Assembly: GCA_028284285.1 (NCBI GenBank)
Contig: JANQSA010000048.1
Coordinates: 186,001 to 250,000 of the forward strand
Source of the DNA: Croceivirga sp.
GTDB lineage: Bacteria; Bacteroidota; Bacteroidia; Flavobacteriales; Flavobacteriaceae
Reading direction: 5' to 3'
DNA: 64,000 nt
In this document: in pieces, positions 23,458 to 31,534 of the stretch
Layout of the letters: every line of letters starts with the position of its first letter
How positions within the stretch are numbered: position 1 is the stretch's first letter
Program-made: the position numbers and the translations under genes
Notes under the pieces: generated by a model
Told to the model about the DNA's origin: nothing
Databases searched by the model: none
The model's input: the letters and a program-made list of their open reading frames with translations, nothing else

Positions 23458-26007
23458 TCAGGGTTTTGGGGTTAACATTTGTGCCATGTAGGCGTCTAAA
23501 TTCTTATGAATAAGGATGGTCTGGTAGTTCCGGGATAAAATTACAAAATTCTCATCCTTAATACGGTAGTCCCGATTATTTTTTATAAGCTCTGCAAAGC
23601 CCATTGCAAAGTCTTTTGACTTGAATCCATGGACCACTACAAATTGGTTTTCCAGGTTGTAAATATCCCTGGAAACCATATTCTTATATCGTAAGTCTTT
23701 TATAGCCTCTTCCAGGCGTTTTCTTAGTTTCTCTATTTTTGTTGCGTCTCCTTTTTTAAATGGAAAAACGACTTTCCAATTTCCTGTGCCAGAGCTGCCT
23801 TCCTCCGGAGAAAAATCTTTAGACGCCATTTTTGGCAGTTGTTCCGCTACAATTTGTTCTGCTTTTTTTCCTTCAGGATTGTTAGGATAGGTGAGTGCTA
23901 CATAATTTAAGGCTTCCTTATACGGTTCAAAGCCTTGTAAACGTCCAATCGCATTGGCCTTCAACATTTCTAACTTTGGAACAATAGGATCGCCAGTGTA
24001 CATATTAATGAGTTCCTGGGATTGTGTTATGACCTCCAGGAAGCGTTGCTCTTTATACGATTCAAACAGTTGATTATACTTTGCTTCTGCACTATCCGAG
24101 TTGTCTGCCAAAACCGCTCGCGGGTTTAGTAAGATTTCGGTGTAACGGCTATCCGGATGGTTCGCGATAATGTTTGCCCGCATTTCCTGAGCAAGTGGAC
24201 TCCCCGCTTCTTCATAAATTTTATACAAATTATATTTAGAAGGGAGTACCAGTCGGTCCTCCGGAGCATTAGCCAGTACCGCTTCCAGTTTTGACGCGGC
24301 CAACAGGTTTTCTTTAAACTTTTCCTTGTAGATCAACCCCAGTTGGTAATTGGCAAAGTTACGTTCACCAGCCAGGCTATCAATCACAGATTGTTCCTGG
24401 GGAAGTTGTTCCAAATAAAAATCAACAGAGTACTTTCCTTCTTCGGATAGGGTTTGTTCCGAAAGATTTGCTGCAAGATCTCCTGGTTCCTCAGAGGCAA
24501 TCACACGGGTCTTATTACTCCAACGCCAATCATCTTCTAAAGGTCGTTCTCCCCATCGGGTTTTAAAATCATTCTTACCATATCCCAGGCTGGTAACATT
24601 ATAAAAGTAGAACTTACCTCTGTTTTCCTTTCCCCCCTGGGTTTCTGCAAAAGCAGCATATCCGGCGCTGGCTTTTTTCTTTGTCTCTGCTGCTGCTGCT
24701 GCTTCCGCCTCTTTGAGTTGTGTAATGTAACGTTCAAAAAATTCCTTTCGCTCTGTTTCCGGCATATTGTAGAGCGTAATCACACTATCGGTATATTGTA
24801 CGATGTCTTCGTATTGGATGACATCCTCAAGATTGTCAAATTTCTTTTTGATACGTCGGTACTTTTTGGTGTTTTCCGCCAAATTGGTCAATGTGCTGTC
24901 ATAATACGCCCCTGCCGTCTTGTATTTTTTTAAGTTGAAATTGTATTCGCCCAAGATTTCATAATTCTTCGCGTTCAGTTTCCTGTCTGGTTGTGTGGCC
25001 CTGAGCGATCTGTTGTAGTAGGCCAATGCTGTACTATCTGATGCTATTGCTAAGTGATAGTTGCCGATTTGATGATAGACGATATCTAAAAAGGGGCGAT
25101 TTTCCCGGTCCTCTTCCAAATCCGTTAAATACTCCAAAAGGAATTCCTGATTTTCCGGAGTTATCGCCGTATTTTGAATTTTCTTCAAATGCGCATTGAT
25201 CATGTACACCCGAGGGGATTTTCTGTTCAGGGCTATCACCTTCTCAAAAGCATAATTGGCGCTGTCCTTAAAGTCCAGTTGATTATACAATTGTCCGATG
25301 ATAAAAAGGTAACGACCGCGTTCCTCGTTCTTTTTAGTATACGCCTGGGCAATCTTCAATTGTTGAATCGCCGTGTCAGGGGCATTTAGGTTCAGGTAGC
25401 TCTGGGCAAGAACAGCATGGGTATCTGCATATTCCTGATCTTTTAACTGTTCAAATTTGAGTAAGCGCTTTAGGTTTTTTATAGCTAATTCCGGATTGTC
25501 CAGACGCATATTGGTTTTCTCCCGCCAAATGGAAGCTTCATTTAGTTTATTGCTTTCTTCATATTTACGCAGGATATAATTAAAGGCCTCCAATGCCGGA
25601 ATATACCGTTGGTCAAAATAGCGCGCCTTCCCCAAAAGCAAGAAGGCTTCATCGGTTTGAGGATTGCGTTCTATATCCTCAATATCCATGCTGCGTTTTT
25701 GAATGGCTTTGGTAGCTTTTTCCTCGGCAATTATAAAATTGGGGTTGTTGTCTTCCGAGTCCAGTTTAATTTCATCCGTCACTTGAAGACGTTCAACAGG
25801 TAGCACTTCCCAAAAATCATCACGGTAAGTATCTCTGAGTTCTGCTCTCCCCTGTTCGAAAGCGATGTTCCCGTTATACAATACGTTGTACTTGGTATTT
25901 AACGCATGCCAATTTCGGTTAATAAACGCATCTTTCTTGGTGGAACATCCCAAACAAAACAGAATCGCTGGCAATGCAATTAAAAAAAAGGTAAAACGGC
26001 GTTTCAA
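23458..26007 (-). CDS. sprE: SprE/PorW-type TPR lipoprotein of type IX secretion and gliding
   Basis: An 849-residue lipoprotein (lipobox FCLGC, C21) with tetratricopeptide repeats in the first half (for example AFLLLGKARYFDQRYIPALEAFNYIL and GRYLFIIGQLYNQLDFKDSANYAFEKVI). The N-terminal STKKDAFINRNWHALNTKYNVLYNGNIAFEQG is the hallmark of SprE of Flavobacterium and PorW of Porphyromonas, needed for type IX secretion and, in gliding species, movement. The second half holds further TPRs and a C-terminal GFKSKDFAMGFAELI segment. The start is TTG; no ATG gives a signal. A (GCT)n run near 24690 encodes Ala repeats in frame. It leads the operon with bactofilin and atp genes. Confidence 0.93.
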   Translation of the reverse strand: MKRRFTFFLIALPAILFCLGCSTKKDAFINRNWHALNTKYNVLYNGNIAFEQGRAELRDTYRDDFWEVLPVERLQVTDEIKLDSEDNNPNFIIAEEKATKAIQKRSMDIEDIERNPQTDEAFLLLGKARYFDQRYIPALEAFNYILRKYEESNKLNEASIWREKTNMRLDNPELAIKNLKRLLKFEQLKDQEYADTHAVLAQSYLNLNAPDTAIQQLKIAQAYTKKNEERGRYLFIIGQLYNQLDFKDSANYAFEKVIALNRKSPRVYMINAHLKKIQNTAITPENQEFLLEYLTDLEEDRENRPFLDIVYHQIGNYHLAIASDSTALAYYNRSLRATQPDRKLNAKNYEILGEYNFNLKKYKTAGAYYDSTLTNLAENTKKYRRIKKKFDNLEDVIQYEDIVQYTDSVITLYNMPETERKEFFERYITQLKEAEAAAAAETKKKASAGYAAFAETQGGKENRGKFYFYNVTSLGYGKNDFKTRWGERPLEDDWRWSNKTRVIASEEPGDLAANLSEQTLSEEGKYSVDFYLEQLPQEQSVIDSLAGERNFANYQLGLIYKEKFKENLLAASKLEAVLANAPEDRLVLPSKYNLYKIYEEAGSPLAQEMRANIIANHPDSRYTEILLNPRAVLADNSDSAEAKYNQLFESYKEQRFLEVITQSQELINMYTGDPIVPKLEMLKANAIGRLQGFEPYKEALNYVALTYPNNPEGKKAEQIVAEQLPKMASKDFSPEEGSSGTGNWKVVFPFKKGDATKIEKLRKRLEEAIKDLRYKNMVSRDIYNLENQFVVVHGFKSKDFAMGFAELIKNNRDYRIKDENFVILSRNYQTILIHKNLDAYMAQMLTPKP

Positions 26008-26414
26008 CTATGACAATCTTTCCTAAATAGAATAACTACAAAAAACCGTATTTAGTATAGTGCTGATCGACAAAATACCATTCGTTGAAATACTGTGGTC
26101 ATTGGGAAGGAACTGTTTTTAATTTTCCAGGAGTTATATCGATGTTTATACAGTAGAAAATGGAACAACCGGGCGGCTTCTTTTTTACGATCCCTTGGTC
26201 TTCGGCGGACAACACGTATCAACCCAATTTTAACATGGACGATGCGGTATATGCATGGCCTTTTTCTTTCTGTATTACGTTTGCCTCTTTTAAACGTTTT
26301 ATTCTGTTAAAGGCACTTTTGTACTTGTGATGAATAGCGTGGTTTTTGATTAAACTAACTATTTATTTTACTTTTAGAATGTAGTGTCCTAGTTATTAGC
26401 TAATTAGTGTCTAA
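26008..26414. other. 407-base divergent intergenic region
   Basis: It separates sprE from the propeller regulator and should hold both promoters. I find no tRNA and no strong terminator. One short plus frame (26095-26310) does not look like a protein; a 47-codon minus frame is listed separately. No clean TTTG/TAnnTTTG pair was found for either gene. Confidence 0.5.
26219..26362 (-). pseudogene. Possible gene remnant
   Basis: A 47-codon open minus-strand frame, without a start codon at its head, has protein-like composition (HHKYKSAFNRIKRLKEANV, then KGHAYTASSMLKLG) before a TGA. Translation beyond the TGA continues for about 40 codons. It may be a decayed gene end or simply chance; I do not recognise the family. 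Confidence 0.2.
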
Positions 26415-29264
26415 ATGGGAAAAGGTTCTATCATCCTGCTTTTCTTTTTGGCCTTCAATTGGGCCAATGCTCAGAATATGTCCTCAAGGTTTGAACACCT
26501 TACTATGGGAGATGGACTATCACAATCTTCTGTAACCTGTATTCTGAAAGACACCCAAGGGTTTATCTGGTTCGGAACCGAAGATGGCCTGAACAAATAT
26601 GACGGTACAAATTTTACGGTTTACCGGCATCAATCGAATGATAGTACAAGTCTGAGCAGCAGTTATATCAACACTTTAGTGGAACATCAAGATGGATTTC
26701 TATGGGTGGGGACCAAAAACGGACTCAACTATTTCAATCCCAATACGGAAACATTTACAAGATACCAGCACCATCCTGACAATGTCAATAGCATATCAAA
26801 CAATAGGGTAACTGCTTTGTGTCTCCATACAGAGGGAGTTTTACTGGTAGGGACTATGAATGGACTCAATGTTTTTAACGGACACGGAGGGTTTAAAAAA
26901 TATTTTTCTAAAGGATACAAAGGCAACCATGTGATATGGTCTATTGCAGCAGAAGATAAAAGCCATATTTGGGTCTTGGGATCCAGGGGTTTGGAAAAAA
27001 TAAAGATTGAAGCAACTTCCTTTACACCTGTTTTGCGACAACCCTTGAACAATCCATCCAGTACAACCATGGTATTGGATACTTCGTCCCTTTGGATAGG
27101 CTCTGATAGAGGACTTTTGAAATACAATCCTCATAGCAATGAATTACAGCCCACCAAATTTTATACTAAGAACGATATCGCACCATCGGATAATGGTGTG
27201 TTGTCACTTGTCAATGGTCCTGAAAACAATCTCTATATAGGAACAAGAAATGGCGGGCTTGTTCTCTTTAATCGCTTAGACCATTCTTTCAAGGCAATAC
27301 GTCATAATCCTTATAAGGATACGGGGCTCAATTCAAATTCAATTCGGTCCATATACCGGGACGCGGAAGGAATCCTATGGCTAGGCACCTTCGGTAGTGG
27401 TGTCAATAAATACAACCCCCGTCAACCTCATTTCAATCACTACAAACACATTCTCGGTAACAAAAACACTTTAAGTGAAAATAGCATTCGTAGTATTTTA
27501 CTGGACAGGAAAAGCAGACTGTGGGTGGGAACCCATGGAGGGCTAAAACTCATAGATAGGGCTACCGAAGAAGTTACACTGTTTACAAATGACCCAAAAG
27601 ATGTTTCAACCCTCTCTTCAAATACCATTCGGTCTATTTGTGAAGATTCAACCGGGGTAATTTGGGCAGGTACCTGGTTGAACGGATTGAACAAGTACAA
27701 TGAGAAAACAAAAAAGTTCGAACGTTTTTACACATTGCCCGGTCAAACAGATTCCATAATTCAGGTACACACCTTAGCTGCTGACGCGGACAATACGCTT
27801 TGGATAGGCAGCTATGGCCTATGGAGATTCAATAATGCGACTAAAGCTTCTAAAAAAATCTTGTTCGAATCCGACGCAAGTAGGCCCCTTTTGGCGAACG
27901 CTATCAATATACTGTTCTTTGACAAAAACGGATTGCTTTGGATAGGCACCAAGGATGGTCTCAATTGTATGGATACCACTACGGGCGCAGTAAAAAGATA
28001 TGTATTCGACGCTACCAACCTGCAAGGGTTAAGCCATAAATACATCACCAGTATTGCCGAAGACGAAAAAGGGGATATCTGGGTTGGCACCTATGGAGGG
28101 GGGCTCAATCAATTGAATATCAAAACAGGAACGTTCAAGCACTATACTACCCACAATGGCCTTTTGAACAATGTAATCTACGGCGTATTGGTCGATGACA
28201 GAGATCGCATTTGGTTTACGAGCAATGCTGGTCTCAGTGTATTTGAACAAACTTCAAAAAAGTTCATGCATTTTGATGTTCGCCAAGGCCTTCAGGACAA
28301 TGAATTCAATGCAGGGGCCTATTTTAAAAGCGCCGCCGGTGAATTCTTTTTTGGGGGAATTAATGGTTTCAACTCTTTTAACCCATTAGCTTTTGGGCAA
28401 AACACGAAAAGTGCTCCAATTGTGTTTACCCATTTTCAATTGCTTGATAAGGAAAATAATCATGTTGCCACCGATATCCTGGATGCCCATATTTCAAGAA
28501 TTGATACCGTTAAACTCAACCATCGCCAGAACAACATGGTTTTCACTTTTGCCGAATTGAGTTATACCAATTTGACAAATAGCCAATACGAATATCAATT
28601 GATTGGGGTAAGTGAGGATTGGAACCCCGTAGGTGAATCGCAAAAAATTACCTTGGGCAATCTAAGTTCGGGCACATATGTCCTTAACGTTAAAACAACG
28701 GAGGATCTCACCCAGAAGGCTTCTGTTGTCCTATTTATTTCCCCACCCATGTGGAAATCCACGTGGGCCTATGTTACCTACGCTTTGATACTACTTGTTT
28801 TAGGTACATTGTTATATCGCCATTTTGTCCAGGTACACAACACAACGCAGCAATTTGAATCAAAAATACGTGTGTTACAGACTCATTTGATCAAAAATCA
28901 AAATGATCCCAACACACTATCCATTACACGTTTAAAATTCCCTACGGAACATCAAAGAACAATTCAACGCGCATTGCAAATTGTTGAGGAACATCTGAGT
29001 GATTCCAGTTTTGACATTGGGTCCTTTGCTGCAAATATGAACATGAGTCGATCACAATTATATCGAAAATTAAAGGCGTATACAGGTTGTTCTCCAACAA
29101 AATTCATTCGTTTGATTCGTCTAAAAAAAGCGGCCCAGCTATTGAATATCGGCGTAGGTTCGGTTGCTGAAGTGGCCTTTAAAGTAGGCTTTGAGAATGT
29201 GGGGTATTTCTCCAAATGTTTTAACGAGACCTTTGGAGTACCTCCATCACAATATAAATCCTGA
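26415..29264 (+). CDS. Membrane one-component regulator: beta-propeller sensor fused to AraC-type HTH
   Basis: 949 residues. A signal peptide (to ANAQ, residue 20) precedes about thirteen Reg_prop motifs (for example WFGTEDGLNKYDG, WVGTKNGLNYFNP, WVGTYGGGLNQLN), enough for two seven-bladed propellers (20-650). Then comes a Y_Y_Y-type Ig-like domain (about 680-770), one transmembrane helix (about 780-800), a short linker and an AraC-family HTH (855-949, with NMNMSRSQLYRKLKAYTGCSPTKFIRLIRL). The histidine kinase and receiver domains of the classic hybrid two-component systems are absent, as in SusR. It probably senses an oligosaccharide or other ligand in the periplasm and acts directly on DNA. 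No susC/susD pair lies nearby; the next three genes are the closest candidate targets. Confidence 0.93.
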   Translation: MGKGSIILLFFLAFNWANAQNMSSRFEHLTMGDGLSQSSVTCILKDTQGFIWFGTEDGLNKYDGTNFTVYRHQSNDSTSLSSSYINTLVEHQDGFLWVGTKNGLNYFNPNTETFTRYQHHPDNVNSISNNRVTALCLHTEGVLLVGTMNGLNVFNGHGGFKKYFSKGYKGNHVIWSIAAEDKSHIWVLGSRGLEKIKIEATSFTPVLRQPLNNPSSTTMVLDTSSLWIGSDRGLLKYNPHSNELQPTKFYTKNDIAPSDNGVLSLVNGPENNLYIGTRNGGLVLFNRLDHSFKAIRHNPYKDTGLNSNSIRSIYRDAEGILWLGTFGSGVNKYNPRQPHFNHYKHILGNKNTLSENSIRSILLDRKSRLWVGTHGGLKLIDRATEEVTLFTNDPKDVSTLSSNTIRSICEDSTGVIWAGTWLNGLNKYNEKTKKFERFYTLPGQTDSIIQVHTLAADADNTLWIGSYGLWRFNNATKASKKILFESDASRPLLANAINILFFDKNGLLWIGTKDGLNCMDTTTGAVKRYVFDATNLQGLSHKYITSIAEDEKGDIWVGTYGGGLNQLNIKTGTFKHYTTHNGLLNNVIYGVLVDDRDRIWFTSNAGLSVFEQTSKKFMHFDVRQGLQDNEFNAGAYFKSAAGEFFFGGINGFNSFNPLAFGQNTKSAPIVFTHFQLLDKENNHVATDILDAHISRIDTVKLNHRQNNMVFTFAELSYTNLTNSQYEYQLIGVSEDWNPVGESQKITLGNLSSGTYVLNVKTTEDLTQKASVVLFISPPMWKSTWAYVTYALILLVLGTLLYRHFVQVHNTTQQFESKIRVLQTHLIKNQNDPNTLSITRLKFPTEHQRTIQRALQIVEEHLSDSSFDIGSFAANMNMSRSQLYRKLKAYTGCSPTKFIRLIRLKKAAQLLNIGVGSVAEVAFKVGFENVGYFSKCFNETFGVPPSQYKS

Positions 29265-29267
29265 CTT

Positions 29268-29359
29268 AGAGGGACCCAATAGAACCATATGTGTAAGAAA
29301 TTGAACTATAAGTAGCATTTCCCAACTGCCTTACTTTATAGTTTTAGTCTCCCTCTTTT
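29268..29359 (+). terminator. Nested inverted repeat after the propeller regulator
   Basis: AGAGGGA (29268-29274) can pair with TCCCTCT (29350-29356), followed by TTT. Inside, AACTATAA (29304-29311) pairs with TTATAGTT (29336-29343). The loops are long, so it is a weak terminator or a regulatory structure ahead of the next operon. Confidence 0.4.
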
Positions 29360-29435
29360 CATAGAACCATTAGGAATAATGAAATAGGTCTTTCTATGGA
29401 AGACCAAACCGATTTATGCACAACCTTAAACCGTT

Positions 29436-29957
29436 ATGAAAAACACCCTTATCGTTTTCACTTTACTCCTCTTTGTACTGCAAGGTCAAGCACAGTCAGA
29501 ACCTGGCACCCGGTACAATAAGGCTAAAATATACTTAAACGACCACCGTATTATCAAGGTAAGTGATTTGGAGATCAATCAAATAACCGCCCGGTTTATG
29601 GATGTAAAGGGCAACGAAGAAACGATCCTCCCAATACAGGACATTACCCAAATCAGGATTCCAAAAGGAAATCATCTGTTGTTGGGCACAGCATTTGGAA
29701 CCGCAACATTGTCACTTTCTGCACTTTTAATTGATTTGGACACAGATCCATTGGGTCAGCCCAGAGAAAAAGAAGCGGGATTTTATTTGGCAATGGCAGG
29801 TACCGGTGCAGCATTGGGAGCATTGATAGGGGTCTTAATCCCAAAATGGAGATCAATACCACTGAAGAAAAAATCCCTGGGCTTCCATAGGCCCATTCAT
29901 CTGGACATCAATGCTCAAACCAATTCCCTGAACCTAAAAATCACCATGAGACTATGA
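29436..29957 (+). CDS. Exported protein with two glycine-rich hydrophobic segments
   Basis: 173 residues not recognised as a named family. Residues 1-20 are a signal peptide (MKNTLIVFTLLLFVLQGQAQ). A beta-rich part follows (KIYLNDHRIIKVSDLEINQITARF, then ILPIQDITQIRIPKG). Two hydrophobic stretches follow, HLLLGTAFGTATLSLSALLI and GFYLAMAGTGAALGALIGVLI, with the GxxxG spacing of glycine-zipper helices. The layout recalls proteins whose N-terminal half reads out a cell-surface cue and whose hairpin inserts in a membrane, but this is speculative. Its stop overlaps the start of the next gene as ATGA. The leader AACCGTTATGAAA is shared with the gene at 30561. Confidence 0.75.
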   Translation: MKNTLIVFTLLLFVLQGQAQSEPGTRYNKAKIYLNDHRIIKVSDLEINQITARFMDVKGNEETILPIQDITQIRIPKGNHLLLGTAFGTATLSLSALLIDLDTDPLGQPREKEAGFYLAMAGTGAALGALIGVLIPKWRSIPLKKKSLGFHRPIHLDINAQTNSLNLKITMRL

Positions 29958-30532
29958 CGATATCAAAACAAATATCCGTGGTATTGATACTGTTTGTTTG
30001 TATTTCCAGCATTGGACAAAAGTGCAAGAACTCTTCAAAAGGTATGCGTAAAGCAAATAAACACTTTACAGAAGAAAAAATCATAAAGGCCACAAAACCG
30101 AAAGCTTTGTTTTCAAAATTTAGCCAGGCAGCTTCGGCAAATTTTGTCAAATCATCTGAGAACTACTACCTGTCATTGGTTCTTGTCAGAGAGATGGGGA
30201 GAAGGATAAACATTTTAGTAGATAATCCCCTGGTCATACAATTTGAAAACGACCACATTGAAACCTTATACCCCGATAGAACATTACTGGGCAAATTTAC
30301 CCTGCCGGTTACCACAGAGATTAATAGACCTTTTTACAAAGTCAGCCAAAAGCAATTGGAACTGTTCGCCCAACACCGAATTGCCCATGTCAAAGTCTAT
30401 TTTTCTTCGGATAAGACTATTGGGGAGGACAAATTTGGGACCGATGATTCAGGAACCTTTTTTGACTACGGAATACGTAATGAAAATCTTAGATCAAGCT
30501 TAATGGAACCTGCAAAATGCATTGCGCAATAG
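29954..30532 (+). CDS. Exported protein of unknown function
   Basis: 192 residues with a signal peptide (ISVVLILFVCISSIGQ, cut near residue 22). The mature part has a Lys-rich first third (KCKNSSKGMRKANKHF, EKIIKATKPKALFSKF) and a beta-rich remainder (NILVDNPLVIQFENDHIETLYPD, then AHVKVYFSSDKTIGEDKFG). No catalytic motif is visible. The start ATG overlaps the stop of the preceding gene, so the two are translated as a pair. Its family is unknown to me. Confidence 0.75.
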   Translation: MTISKQISVVLILFVCISSIGQKCKNSSKGMRKANKHFTEEKIIKATKPKALFSKFSQAASANFVKSSENYYLSLVLVREMGRRINILVDNPLVIQFENDHIETLYPDRTLLGKFTLPVTTEINRPFYKVSQKQLELFAQHRIAHVKVYFSSDKTIGEDKFGTDDSGTFFDYGIRNENLRSSLMEPAKCIAQ

Positions 30533-30560
30533 TCTTACATTTCTTTAAACCTGAACCGTT

Positions 30561-30812
30561 ATGAAACCATTGCTCTTATTTGTATTAGCCCTTGTGTTGT
30601 TTTTTTCCTGTTCTTCAGAAGATGAATTAGGTAGTTGTAGTATTAGTTGTGGTGGTTTTCGTACAAGTCAACCCTTTAGCTTTACCAATCATGCTTTTGT
30701 TTCAGAATCAAGATGTGTAGAATTGGCAGAAGAAAGAGAGGGGAGTGCCTGCAAAGCCTCGTACTGTCCCCCTACAGGAAACGATGAAGATTGCTATGAG
30801 GTCTTTCCTTGA
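30561..30812 (+). CDS. Small cysteine-rich lipoprotein
   Basis: 83 residues: lipoprotein signal with the lipidated C17 (LVLFFSC), then only 66 mature residues containing six further cysteines (26, 30, 52, 64, 69, 78), enough for three disulfides. This density suggests a compact, disulfide-locked domain on the cell surface or in the periplasm. No family is recognised. It starts 28 bases after the preceding gene, with the same AACCGTTATGAAA start context as the gene at 29436. Its stop directly abuts the stop of the convergent ABC ATPase gene. Confidence 0.72.
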   Translation: MKPLLLFVLALVLFFSCSSEDELGSCSISCGGFRTSQPFSFTNHAFVSESRCVELAEEREGSACKASYCPPTGNDEDCYEVFP

Positions 30813-31508
30813 TTAGCCAGCAAAGAAAGTTTCCAGTTCTTTAAGGGTCTCTGTGGAGGTTTGGATATCCCTTACAATTTCTCCTTTGTGAAGCACAACA
30901 ATCCGTTCGCAAACTTCAGTGACATGCATTAGATCATGACTTGAGATCAATACGGTAACTTCCTCCTTTGCCGCTAACTCTCTGATTATACTTTTCAAGC
31001 GGATTTGAGTAGTAGGATCCAAATTAGCAAAAGGCTCATCCAGGATAACCACTTCAGGATTACCGATAAAACTGGCCACTATCCCAACTTTTTTTTGGTT
31101 TCCTTTGGATAGATCCCTCAGGTACTTGTTCTGCTTCAGTATTTCACCGTGAAAGAAGTCCTCAAAATTGGCTAACAGTCCATCAATGTCTGCCTTATTT
31201 CGCCCACGTAGCTCTCCAATAAAATAGAAATACTCTTCCGGTGTTAAGTATCCGATTAAAAAAGATTCATCTATGAAAGCGGTGGTAAAAGGTTTCCAGG
31301 CTTCGCTTTTATTTACTTGAATTTCGTTATTCTCAATATATCCTGTTGTGGGTGGTATCAAATCCAGCAATAAGCTAAAAAAAGTGGTCTTTCCAGCGCC
31401 ATTATTACCCACCAACCCAAAGCTCTGTCCCTTGGGGATTTCTAACATTTCCATGTTAAGGACCTCCTGTGCCCCATACTTTTTTGAAAGTTCATGAACT
31501 CTTATCAT
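30813..31508 (-). CDS. ABC transporter ATP-binding protein
   Basis: 231-residue ATPase subunit of an ABC exporter. Walker A is GNNGAGKT (residues 34-41), the signature is LSKGNQKKVG, Walker B with the catalytic Glu is VVILDEPFANLD and the H-loop is SSHDLMHV. It lies 26 bases downstream of the permease gene on the same strand, so the two form a unit. The pairing with a DUF5687 permease is typical of Bacteroidota; exported substrate unknown. Confidence 0.95.
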   Translation of the reverse strand: MIRVHELSKKYGAQEVLNMEMLEIPKGQSFGLVGNNGAGKTTFFSLLLDLIPPTTGYIENNEIQVNKSEAWKPFTTAFIDESFLIGYLTPEEYFYFIGELRGRNKADIDGLLANFEDFFHGEILKQNKYLRDLSKGNQKKVGIVASFIGNPEVVILDEPFANLDPTTQIRLKSIIRELAAKEEVTVLISSHDLMHVTEVCERIVVLHKGEIVRDIQTSTETLKELETFFAG

Positions 31509-31534
31509 TACGGTATGTTATTTTTCAAGTTTGA

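Noticed and set aside
24680-24710. Trinucleotide run in sprE as phase-variation site
   Set aside because: The unit is three bases and stays in frame as an Ala run, so slippage cannot switch the gene off.
26095-26310. Plus-strand frame of 71 codons
   Set aside because: No signal, no motif and basic, low-quality composition; probably chance.
26415-29264. Hybrid two-component kinase
   Set aside because: There are no kinase, ATPase or receiver blocks between the transmembrane helix and the HTH; only about 55 residues separate them.
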